A stretch of 21,821 bases of DNA from Armatimonadaceae bacterium (GTDB taxonomy: Bacteria; Armatimonadota; Armatimonadia; Armatimonadales; Armatimonadaceae), in the NCBI GenBank assembly GCA_030446525.1, contig JAUJNC010000074.1:1-21821 (forward strand), read 5' to 3'. This document shows, piece by piece, positions 1 through 7,191 of the stretch (the first letter of the stretch is position 1; every line of letters starts with the position of its first letter). Both the position numbers and the translations under genes were made by a program. Below the pieces are notes generated by a model. That model saw nothing but the letters and a program-made list of their open reading frames with translations, was not told where the DNA came from and did not search any database.

Positions 1-33
1 GAGCCGTGAGGTGGAAGGGTGACAGGCATCCGC

Positions 34-696
34 TTAAAGGGCGCCGGCGGGGTTACAGGCTTTCGTCAGGGTACCGGTCGTGGCGTTCACCGAAACCGTG
101 AGGAGACGATCGCCAAAACCGGGAACCCGGCGGCGATAGGCGAAGCTCCACGACGCGCTGTTCTTTGTCGCCGTGCCTGCGTGCCCGTACATCGGCTGCA
201 GTTCGCGGACGGGAATCCCCATCGCGCTCAGATAGCGCTTGGCCTGCGCCTCGGCCTCCGTCACGGAACAAAGGGCATCCTCCGTAGAAGCCTGTTCCCT
301 GATGGTGAGGCAGTTCACGCCGAAGACCTGCCCGGTATCGGCGTTGATGCGCAGAAGATACTGGCTCCGGGCGGCATCGCATACCACGTCCCAAACGTGG
401 ACCGTGCGTTGCCCGCGCGGCGAGAACGCCGCCAGTTGTGAGGTTTCGGTGACCCGGGTGGCAGCGCCGGTGATCTGGCAGCAGACGTCGCCGGCTATCT
501 GTCGCGCCTGGGTGGAGGACACCTGCCCGAAGGGTTTCTCCCCGGAGAAGGCGAACAGGGCGCGCTGCGTTACGGAGAACAGGCAGAGCGCCGCCGGGAC
601 GGACATGGGTACCAGCGATAGAAGGAGCTTGCGCCGGTTCGTGACGGCGCAAACAGCGCGGGGTGACGCGTCAGCGATACCGCTTCTCGTCGACAT
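34..696 (-). CDS. PepSY-like protein with N-terminal membrane segment or signal
   Basis: A 220-residue protein of no certain function. A basic stretch (TNRRK) is followed by a hydrophobic segment at about residues 24-50 (LLLSLVPMSVPAALCLFSV), so it is probably exported or membrane-anchored. The rest looks like two PepSY/YcdB-type repeats: a glutamine- and alanine-rich helix (STQARQIAGDVC) leads into strands with YLLRINADTGQVFGVN, and a second helix (EAEAQAKRYLSAMGI) leads into FGDRLLTVSVNATTGTL. The pattern of a strand ending in a D/N-A-T/D-TG turn is typical of PepSY domains, which are often linked to protease inhibition or envelope regulation. The start is supported by GGAGGT at 706-711, nine bases ahead of the ATG. 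No partner gene lies downstream within the window. Confidence 0.75.
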   Translation of the reverse strand: MSTRSGIADASPRAVCAVTNRRKLLLSLVPMSVPAALCLFSVTQRALFAFSGEKPFGQVSSTQARQIAGDVCCQITGAATRVTETSQLAAFSPRGQRTVHVWDVVCDAARSQYLLRINADTGQVFGVNCLTIREQASTEDALCSVTEAEAQAKRYLSAMGIPVRELQPMYGHAGTATKNSASWSFAYRRRVPGFGDRLLTVSVNATTGTLTKACNPAGAL

Positions 697-795
697 GTTT
701 GGCAGACCTCCAGAACGATGTTTCGGACGGCGATCATGGGTCGTCAGTTCCTTCGGACCATCCCCGGACTCCGGATCCTAAAAACTCCGTTGACA

Positions 796-814
796 AGGAC
801 GATACGATCGTCCT
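796..814. repeat. Perfect 8-bp inverted repeat, operator- or hairpin-like
   Basis: AGGACGAT and ATCGTCCT flank a 3-base spacer (ACG). It lies directly after a TTGACA hexamer at 790-795 that lacks a matching -10 on the + strand. On the minus strand it falls in the 5' leader of the PepSY-like gene. It could be a regulator site or an RNA hairpin. Confidence 0.5.
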
Positions 815-874
815 CCTGCGGGAACTTTCCCTGTGCGCCCTAGACAGCCGTGTCTGCCAACTTGTCTTCAGTCT

Positions 875-883
875 ATTGTACCA
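875..883 (-). promoter_or_regulatory. Extended -10 promoter for the PepSY-like gene
   Basis: The minus strand reads TGGTACAAT, a TGn-extended -10 element. No good -35 is present 17 bases upstream, which is normal for extended -10 promoters. It would give a leader of about 170 bases containing the inverted repeat at 796-814. The same TGGTACAAT is found ahead of atpC. Confidence 0.45.
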
Positions 884-942
884 TGAACTTTAACCGCACA
901 AACCGTACCGTGCCGCAGAAAGCGATATTTCGCATCGGACCC

Positions 943-986
943 CCTGTGAGCGGGAAAGGCCGAACCTGTGAGCGGGAAAGGCCGAA
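943..986 (+). repeat. Perfect 22-bp tandem duplication
   Basis: Positions 943-964 and 965-986 are identical; each unit starts CCTGTGAGCGGG and ends AAAGGCCGAA. The pair ends just before AAGGAGGACAT, about 80 bases ahead of the permease start. It is not part of a protein gene. Confidence 0.9.
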
Positions 987-1063
987 AAGGAGGACATACC
1001 GGCGGCGAGGTAACAATGAGGGGGAAGACGGCATCCCCGTCCTGAAGGAAGCTCCCACCAATA

Positions 1064-2482
1064 ATGGCAGATCCGGAACCCTCTTCTGTAACCGCCGGCT
1101 CGACGGCGCCCGCGCCGTCCGAGCCGGCGCTCGCCCGCACCATCGGGCTGGGGGCGTTGATCCTGTACGGCGTGGGCGACATGCTCGGCTCGGGCATCTA
1201 CGCGCTGATCGGCAAGGTGGCGGGCACGATGGGCAACGCGGTCTGGCTGGCGTTCCTGGCCAGCATGGTCGCCGCGCTGCTGACGGGGCTTTCCTACGCC
1301 TCGCTCGGCTCGCGCTATCCCCGCGCCGCCGGCGTCGCCTATGTCACCCACCGCGCGTTCCGCCGGTCGTTCCTCACCTTCCTGATCGGGCTGGCGGTGG
1401 TCGCCTCGGGTATGACCTCGATGGCGACGCAGTCGCGCGCCTTCACCGGCTACTTCCTGGGCCTGATCGGCCGCAAGCTGCCGGGGGCGGACGGCCCGCT
1501 GCCCGAGGCCGCGGTGCTTGTTTCCCTGGCCATCCTCCTCGGCTTCGTCGCGGTGCTCACGCTGATCAACTTCTGGGGCATCCGCGAGTCGGTGGCGCTC
1601 ACCATCCTTTGCACGACCGTGGAAGCCCTGGGCCTGGTTTTCATCATCGCGGTCGGGCTGCGCTATTGGGGCGGGGTCAACCTTCTCGAAACGCCCCCGG
1701 CGCCCCCCGGCGGCGTGGCCGGGGGGCTGGGGCTCGGCCTCGTTCTTCAAGGCGCCGTGCTCACCTTCTACTCGTTCGTCGGCTTCGAGGACATGATCAA
1801 CGTCGCCGAGGAGGTCAAGGACCCGCGCCGCAACTTCCCCATCGGCGTCATGGCCGCCCTGGCCATCACCACGGTGGTCTATATCGCCGTCAGCGTCACC
1901 GCCGTCTCGGTCGTGCGCTACGCCGACCTGAACGCCTCCGGGCAGCCCCTGGTCGAGGTCGTCCGCCGGGCCGCGCCGTGGTTCCCCGCCGGGTTGTTCT
2001 CCCTGATCGCCCTGTTCGCCATCACCAACACGGCCCTCGTCAACTACATCATGGGCTCGCGCCTCGTCTACGGCATGGCCCGGCAGGGGTTCCTGCCGCG
2101 CGCGCTGGGCGCCGTCCATCCGGCGCGCCGCACGCCCCACGTCGCCATCCTGCTCCTCATGGTGGTCGTGATCGTTCTGGCGCTCTCGGGAGATATCTCG
2201 CAGCTGGCCGCCGCCACCAGCGCGCTGCTGCTGACGGTCTTCATCGTCGTGAACGCGGCCCTGATCCTGCTGAAACGCCGCCCCGACGAGCCCACAGGCG
2301 CCTTCGAGGTCCCCACCGCCGTCCCCGTCGGCGGCATCCTCGTGTGCGCGGCGGTGCTGTACCACGCCAACCCCGAGGCGCTGCGCACCGCCGCCGCGCT
2401 GCTGGCCGGCATCGCGGTGCTGTACCTGATCACGCGGCCCAAGGGCATCACCGAGGACGCCGTCGCCGAGGTGTCCGGTTAG
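1064..2482 (+). CDS. APC-family amino acid permease
   Basis: A 472-residue polytopic inner-membrane transporter of the amino acid-polyamine-organocation superfamily, probably taking up an amino acid by proton symport or exchange. After a soluble Pro/Ser/Ala-rich tail of about 25 residues, the first helix carries the family hallmark GVGDMLGSGIYALIGKVAG, where the unwound GSGIY segment binds the substrate's amino and carboxyl groups. About twelve hydrophobic helices follow. The FYSFVGFEDMINVAEEVKDP stretch is the conserved TM6 and loop of the cationic amino acid transporter and YjeH-like branch. The ATG has only a modest ribosome site (AGGAAG at 1046-1051). The stop codon overlaps the restored stop of the convergent isomerase-like gene. 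The exact substrate cannot be told from sequence. Confidence 0.88.
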   Translation: MADPEPSSVTAGSTAPAPSEPALARTIGLGALILYGVGDMLGSGIYALIGKVAGTMGNAVWLAFLASMVAALLTGLSYASLGSRYPRAAGVAYVTHRAFRRSFLTFLIGLAVVASGMTSMATQSRAFTGYFLGLIGRKLPGADGPLPEAAVLVSLAILLGFVAVLTLINFWGIRESVALTILCTTVEALGLVFIIAVGLRYWGGVNLLETPPAPPGGVAGGLGLGLVLQGAVLTFYSFVGFEDMINVAEEVKDPRRNFPIGVMAALAITTVVYIAVSVTAVSVVRYADLNASGQPLVEVVRRAAPWFPAGLFSLIALFAITNTALVNYIMGSRLVYGMARQGFLPRALGAVHPARRTPHVAILLLMVVVIVLALSGDISQLAAATSALLLTVFIVVNAALILLKRRPDEPTGAFEVPTAVPVGGILVCAAVLYHANPEALRTAAALLAGIAVLYLITRPKGITEDAVAEVSG

Positions 2483-3431
2483 CCGCCGGCCGGCGCCGCC
2501 CGCGCCGTCGTCAGCGCCTTCAGCTTCGCGTAGATGACGGGGTCGTCCGCGGCGCCGCCGATGGTGAACGTGCGGGTTCCATAATTTCCTGCAGGTAGGC
2601 GAGGGTCCGCCGGACGACTTCCAGCGCGGGGTCTTCGACGCCGACCAGCTTATCCGCTTCCGCGAACTGGTTGTAGTGCGGGTCGATGGTGATGACGCCG
2701 TCGAAGCCGCCGGCCCCGAGGGCGTTCAGCAGGCGGGCGTGTGGCACGTCGTCCTCACCCGGGAGCGCCATGCCGGCGAAGCGGCCGTCGGGTGTGGCCC
2801 GCGCCCCTTTGACGTGCACGTGGGCCACGTGCCCGGCGATCGCCTCGAAGACGCCCCCGCCCCAGGGGGGCTCGCCCGCCCGCCAGCCGTTCACGATGTC
2901 CCAGTTGATCTTGAGGGCGGCGGGGACGTCCCGTCGCATCAGGTCGCCGAGCTCGGCGCAGGTGGCGGTGATCGTCGGCGGCTCGTTCTCGACGACGAGC
3001 ACGCATCCCCGCTCGGCGCAGAGCTGCGCGAGCTCGCCCAAAAACCGGGCGTTGTCCGCGCGATAGGCTTCCGTTACCTCGCCCGCCGGGCGCTTGAAGC
3101 TGTACACGCGGACGTGGCGGGCGCCGAAGAAGGCGGCCAGATCGGCCAGGTGCGCGGTGCGGGCGCGCATCGCCGCCCGGTAGGCGGGGTCCCGCGGGTC
3201 ATAGTCGCCGCTCATGGGGTTGACCCCCCAGCTCGCCACGCAGCCCACGGCGAGCCCCCGGGCGAGGAGCGCCTCCCGGGCGCGCGCCGCGGCGTCGCCG
3301 GCCAGGGTGTCGACGCCGTGCCCGCCGATCTTCGAGCGCAGGTCGACCGTGTCCAGGCCGATGCCCGCCAGCGCGTCGAGCGCCGCCTCGAACGGGCGGT
3401 CGAGGATATCCGTGAAGGCCGAAAGGCGCAT
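2479..3431 (-). CDS. Xylose-isomerase-like TIM barrel (sugar phosphate isomerase/epimerase family), C-terminus frameshifted
   Basis: A protein of about 316 residues of the AP-endonuclease-2/xylose-isomerase-like TIM barrel family, which includes hydroxypyruvate and sugar isomerases, epimerases and some oxo-acid decarboxylases. Metal-ligand motifs typical of the family are visible: VVENEP, KINWDIVN, HVHVKGAR and GVITIDPHYN. As written the frame ends at 2520 with a nonsense tail (EPARSPSAAP). Restoring one base near 2581, in the run read as ATGGAACC, continues into RTFTIGGAADDPVIYAKLKA and stops at 2479, which looks like the true C-terminus. AGGAG at 3438-3442 sets the start and overlaps the stop of the lactonase-like gene. 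It is the last gene of the sugar-acid operon. In known D-apionate pathways an oxo-isoapionate decarboxylase is, as I recall, of this fold, so that role is possible but unproven. Confidence 0.8.
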
Positions 3432-3441
3432 CTTTTTTCTC

Positions 3442-5350
3442 CTAACCCGGCGCGGACTGCAGATCGACGCAGGCGACGGCGAACGGAAGCAGCTCCAGCT
3501 CCAGCCGGTCCGCGGGGCGGCCGACGGCGCGATCTACGCGCCGGCGGAATGCTTGGCGATCCTCGCACGCCTGCCGGGCCGTCGTCTCGTCCAGGAACCG
3601 GAGGCTTGCCGCGGCGAAGGGAGGCGCCCGCAGGACGACGCGCTGCGGCTCGTCGGAGAAACTGGCGACGAGAACGCGTGTCCGGTTCGCGTCACGCAAA
3701 GCCAGCGCCTCCACGGACAGCGGTTCGCTGGTGTTCACGGGCAGGACCTCCGCCCCCGCGAACTCCCCCACATCGGCGAAGACGTGGTAGACCGGGTACG
3801 GCAGCCCTCCCCCCGCCTCCATCACCCCGCGCGGCCCCGCCGTCTCGTAGTAGGTGAGCGTCGCCGCGCCGGCGGAGGCGAGGTGGCGCAGGCTGCCGAC
3901 CGTCCAGCCGGCGCAGAAGAGCGACTTTTGGCGCGGATCGACGTCGAACGGGGGCCCGTCCGGCCCGGTGGCCGTCGCCTGGAAGCGTGGTTTGAGCGTC
4001 ACCGGCCCGATGCACAGCGGGAGGTCGCCGACGATCGCGCGGGCGTTCTGCGCCGTGAGCGCCTGCACCGGGAGCGACTCGACCAGCGTGGTGTTGTCGA
4101 ACGCATGGACCTGCGGGTTGATCGAGTAGCCCGCGAACGCCAGGCGCCGCAGCGGAAGGTGTTCCGCCCGGTTCAGCTGGGTGAAATAGGCGCGGCTCCC
4201 CCCGCCCGGCGCCAGGCCCAGGTTCGCCGCCCGCAGCATCTGCTCGGCCCGAAGCAGGATCGGCTCCGTGGTCACCAGGTCGGACGCGGGGTAAAGGAAC
4301 AGCCGGGCGACGGGGACCCCCTGCTCCGCGATCGTAGTGAACAGGCGGTCAGCCCCTCACCGTTATCCCCGCACACCGCTTCGGAGCTCGAGAGCGGCGC
4401 CCAGGAGCGGGGCGGTCCCGGCGGCCCGCTCGAGCGACGCCGCCCAGGCCGAACCGAGCACGTCCAGTTCGACGCGCAGATGGGCGAGCCGCAGCGCCCG
4501 GAGGGGCGCCGCCTCCTTCTCCGCCAGAAGGGGGCCGTCCGCCGGGTGGATCAGCCCCAGCCCCGGCAGGCGGGCGGCGGGATCGTCGCCGACGGTAACG
4601 GCCACGGGCTGCCCGCGTTTCTGGGCTCGTTCCGCCTGCAGCGGACCTTCCGCCGCGTCACCCACAGTGTCACCGTTTGTTCCACCGTCTCGCCGGCGCG
4701 GATCTCGACGGGGAACGGGAGCGCGAGCGGCGTGCTGTAGGTTTTATACGACGCGTCCGTCCAGTTGCGCTGGTCCTCCATCTCGAATAGATCGCCCGTG
4801 AAACGCAGATGCGCCTCGACCCCCGGCGCGAGGGGATGGCGAATGGCCTGGATGTCGAAGAACGGCTGGTGCGGGAGATGCGCGCCGGAAAGACACCGGA
4901 GTCCGTGCCACTCGGGGTTTCCACCTCCACGGGCGTCCCGGCCCGTTCGCCGGGGTGCAGCACGCACAAACCGATGCGGTTCTTGAGGAACGAGCGCTGC
5001 GCGGTCCCCTTCATCGCGAAGGTGATGCGGCCTTCGGCCGCGGCGGTGATGGTACCCTCCCAGGCGAAATCCACTTCACTGTTCACGTTCTCCGCGGCGA
5101 GATGAACCTGGAACCCGTCTCCCCGTTCCTCCACGACGTAGGATGAAAACCGTGGCGCGACCGTCCCCCAGTTGCGGTCCCGCACCGCGACGTAGATCTG
5201 GCGGACGACCTCCGTGTTCCCCGCCGTGATATGCCGCAGCGTGCCCTCCTCGAGCACGGCCGTCAAAGGGCCGGCCCGGAGCCGCCGTCGCTCGGGCAAA
5301 GGCTGGTCCGAACCGTACCGGATCCTCCGTATCGAAGCCTGATGCATCAT
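3442..5350 (-). CDS. apnL: D-apionate-lactonase-like protein, frameshifted
   Basis: A protein of about 635 residues once frames are joined. Segments are 5350 to about 4875, then about 4872-4670, about 4668-4390, and about 4355-3442, so at least four indels interrupt it. Key stretches are EMEDQRNWTDASYKTY, YSINPQVHAFDNTTLVE, DPRQKSLFCAGWTVGSL and TYYETAGPRGVME. I recognise these as the ApnL family, with an N-terminal beta domain, a TIM barrel and a C-terminal beta domain. ApnL opens the lactone of D-apionate, the acid of the branched plant sugar apiose. Recognition is from memory of the family, so the substrate is not certain. It starts nine bases after the aldolase stop and is followed closely by the isomerase-like gene, so it is the fourth gene of the operon. 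The lack of in-frame decay apart from indels at G/C runs suggests sequence error rather than a dead gene. Confidence 0.68.
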
Positions 5351-5359
5351 AAACCTTTC

Positions 5360-6133
5360 TTACGCGCCGCCTCTGATCTCAGCGATGCCCTGCTTCAAAG
5401 CCGTTTGCAGCAGCCGGATGTCGTTGGAGTACGCCAGGCAGCGGTAGCCTTTGTCGATCCACACCCGCGCCGATTCGACATCGGGGACCAGCCGGCCCGC
5501 CGTTTTCCCCGCCCCGCGGCAGGCCTCGGCGACACGCTCCATCGCGGCGACGACGCGGGGGTGGTTCACCTGCCCGGGGATGCCCATCGAGACGGAAAGG
5601 TCGTTGTGCCCGACCCAGGCCACGTCGATGCCCTCGGCGGAAAGGATCTCGTCGATGTTGTCCACGCCGGCCTCGGTCTCGATCTGAACGATCACCAGGG
5701 TTTGGGCGTTTGCCTGCCGCATCTTCTCGGCCAGATCGCCGGGCGAGAAGTCGTCGTGCGCCACGCCCGCGGTCGTCCCCCGCTCGCCGAGCGGGGCGTA
5801 TTTGCACGACCGGACGATCTCCCGCACCTGCCCTCCGGTCTCCACCAGGGGGACCATGATGCCTTTCGCCCCGGCGTCCAGCGCCCGGGCCATGAAATGG
5901 TAACGGGTGTCCGGGACGCGCACGAAGGGCACGATGCCCAGGCCGCGGTTGTAGCTCATCAGCCGCCGCACGGTGTCGGTCCCGAACCCGCTGTGCTCCA
6001 TGTCGTACACGACGAACTCCGCCCCGGTCTGCTCGAGGATGCTGGCGATCCCGGGCGTGTCGAATTCCATCACGAACGTCCCGAGGACGGTCTCCCCCGC
6101 CTGGAGTTTGCGTTTCACGGGGTTTTCCTGCAT
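5360..6133 (-). CDS. HpcH/HpaI-family aldolase (2-keto-3-deoxy acid aldolase type)
   Basis: A 257-residue class II, metal-dependent aldolase of the HpcH/HpaI family. It is expected to split or form a carbon bond in a 2-oxo acid, releasing pyruvate or a relative plus an aldehyde. Catalytic features are intact: His47 in YDMEHSGFG, Arg72 in FVRVPD, metal ligands Glu152 in VQIETEAG and Asp178 in WVGHNDLSVSMGIPG, and GIMVPLVETGGQVREIV. The length matches the family. The open frame runs further upstream, but the ATG at 6133 is the start because AAGGAGG lies six bases ahead of it and the family N-terminus (NPVKRKLQAGETVLGTF) follows. It sits third in the operon between the dehydrogenase and the lactonase-like gene, which fits sugar-acid catabolism. 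The exact substrate is unknown. Confidence 0.9.
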   Translation of the reverse strand: MQENPVKRKLQAGETVLGTFVMEFDTPGIASILEQTGAEFVVYDMEHSGFGTDTVRRLMSYNRGLGIVPFVRVPDTRYHFMARALDAGAKGIMVPLVETGGQVREIVRSCKYAPLGERGTTAGVAHDDFSPGDLAEKMRQANAQTLVIVQIETEAGVDNIDEILSAEGIDVAWVGHNDLSVSMGIPGQVNHPRVVAAMERVAEACRGAGKTAGRLVPDVESARVWIDKGYRCLAYSNDIRLLQTALKQGIAEIRGGA

Positions 6134-6162
6134 TGCTGCCTCCTTCTCGTCCGTGCGCGGCG

Positions 6163-7191
6163 CTAGCGGCGGAAGCGTGCCAGCTTTTGCTGCATCCCGC
6201 TGCGTGACAGCACCTCTTTGTTGACGACGCTTTCCGGCGCGAGCCCCCGGGCCACCTGCAGGATCCGGCGCATACACCCCTCGCCGTTGCCGCGGAACAG
6301 CTCGTCCGTCCACGCCAGCCCGTGCGGGGCCAGGATGACGTTGTCGAGCCGGGTCAGCGGATCGCCGGGGTCGAGCGGTTCGGGGTCGAAAACGTCCAGC
6401 GCCGCGCCCCGGATGCGCCGCTCCTGCAGCGCCCGCGTGAGCGCCGCCTGATCGACGATCTCGCCGCGCGCGGTGTTCACGAGAAACGCCGTCGGCTTCA
6501 TCAGCGCCACCTCGTTTTCGCCGACGAGATGGTAGGTGGAATCCGTCAGCGGGCAGTTGAGGCACACGAAATCGGACTGCCGCAGCAACGTCCCCAGGTC
6601 GACCAGGGGCACCCCCGCCGCCCGCGCATCCTCCCCGGAAACGTATGGATCGTGGGCGAGGGGAACGATGTCCAGCGGCCGGGCGATCCGGAAGAACTCG
6701 CGGGCGATCCCGCCCAGGCCGACGGAGCCCACCACCTTGCCCCGCAGCCCGACGCCCATGTGGCTGGTCTTCTCCTGCCAGCGTCCCGTACGGACCAGCG
6801 TGTCCTTGACGAAAAGCCGGGTGCTCAGCGCCAGGATATAGGTCAGGATGGCCGCGGCCACCGGGCGGATCACGCCTTCGGGCGTGGTGAAGACCAGAAC
6901 ATCGTTCTCGGTGCACGCCCGGGTGTCGATGTTGTTGTACCCCGCCCCGAACTTGGCGATGGCGACCAGCCGTTGCGCGCCGGAGAAGGTGCCCGGGGTG
7001 AACCGCGCGCTCTGGGTGGTCATCACCACCTCGCACCCCGCGATCTCGTCGGGCCTCGCTTCCGGCGAAAGCTTGGCGAACTCATAAGCGACGCCGGGGT
7101 TCTCTTTCAGCAGGTCCAGACCGATGTCCTGTTTCAGCTCGCCGTCCGGGCCGAGAAAATCCCGCGTGATCTTCACGTGAAGCGGGCTCAT
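6163..7191 (-). CDS. NAD-dependent D-isomer-specific 2-hydroxyacid dehydrogenase
   Basis: A 342-residue cytoplasmic oxidoreductase of the phosphoglycerate/glyoxylate reductase family, interconverting a 2-hydroxy acid and a 2-oxo acid with NAD(P). Family marks are the dinucleotide fold GSVGLGGIAR at about 155-164, catalytic Arg242 in NTARGEIVD, Glu271 in FDPEPLDPGDPL and His290 in LAPHGLAWTDE. A bulky residue follows the catalytic His instead of the more usual small ones (HGLAW), as in the branch found in sugar catabolic clusters. The ATG at 7191 overlaps the glycoside hydrolase stop in an ATGA junction, so translation is probably coupled. It is the second gene of the operon and could oxidise or reduce a hydroxypyruvate- or glycolate-like intermediate. 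Confidence 0.9.
   Translation of the reverse strand: MSPLHVKITRDFLGPDGELKQDIGLDLLKENPGVAYEFAKLSPEARPDEIAGCEVVMTTQSARFTPGTFSGAQRLVAIAKFGAGYNNIDTRACTENDVLVFTTPEGVIRPVAAAILTYILALSTRLFVKDTLVRTGRWQEKTSHMGVGLRGKVVGSVGLGGIAREFFRIARPLDIVPLAHDPYVSGEDARAAGVPLVDLGTLLRQSDFVCLNCPLTDSTYHLVGENEVALMKPTAFLVNTARGEIVDQAALTRALQERRIRGAALDVFDPEPLDPGDPLTRLDNVILAPHGLAWTDELFRGNGEGCMRRILQVARGLAPESVVNKEVLSRSGMQQKLARFRR

Larger units (their letters stand above)
697..1063. other. Divergent intergenic region between the PepSY-like gene and the permease
   Basis: This 367-base gap separates divergent genes. It holds an inverted repeat at 796-814, a leftward extended -10 at 875-883 and a perfect 22-bp tandem duplication at 943-986. 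No convincing rightward -35/-10 pair for the permease was found, and no credible protein gene or structured RNA could be assigned. A short reading frame from the ATG at 1016 is in frame with the permease but stops after nine codons. Confidence 0.6.

Noticed and set aside
943..986. CRISPR repeat
   Set aside because: The two 22-bp units are directly adjacent with no spacer.
943..1063. Riboswitch (glycine or cobalamin type) ahead of the permease
   Set aside because: Some purine-rich pieces look similar, but no conserved core boxes or pairing scheme could be found.
850..2598. Long + strand frame of 582 codons over the permease
   Set aside because: It is Arg/Gly/Pro-rich and lies in another frame of the permease, whose membrane helices and GSGIY motif are clear.
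6134..7036. N-terminal extension of the aldolase frame
   Set aside because: It is an out-of-frame reading of the dehydrogenase; the ATG at 6133 has a strong ribosome site and the family N-terminus.
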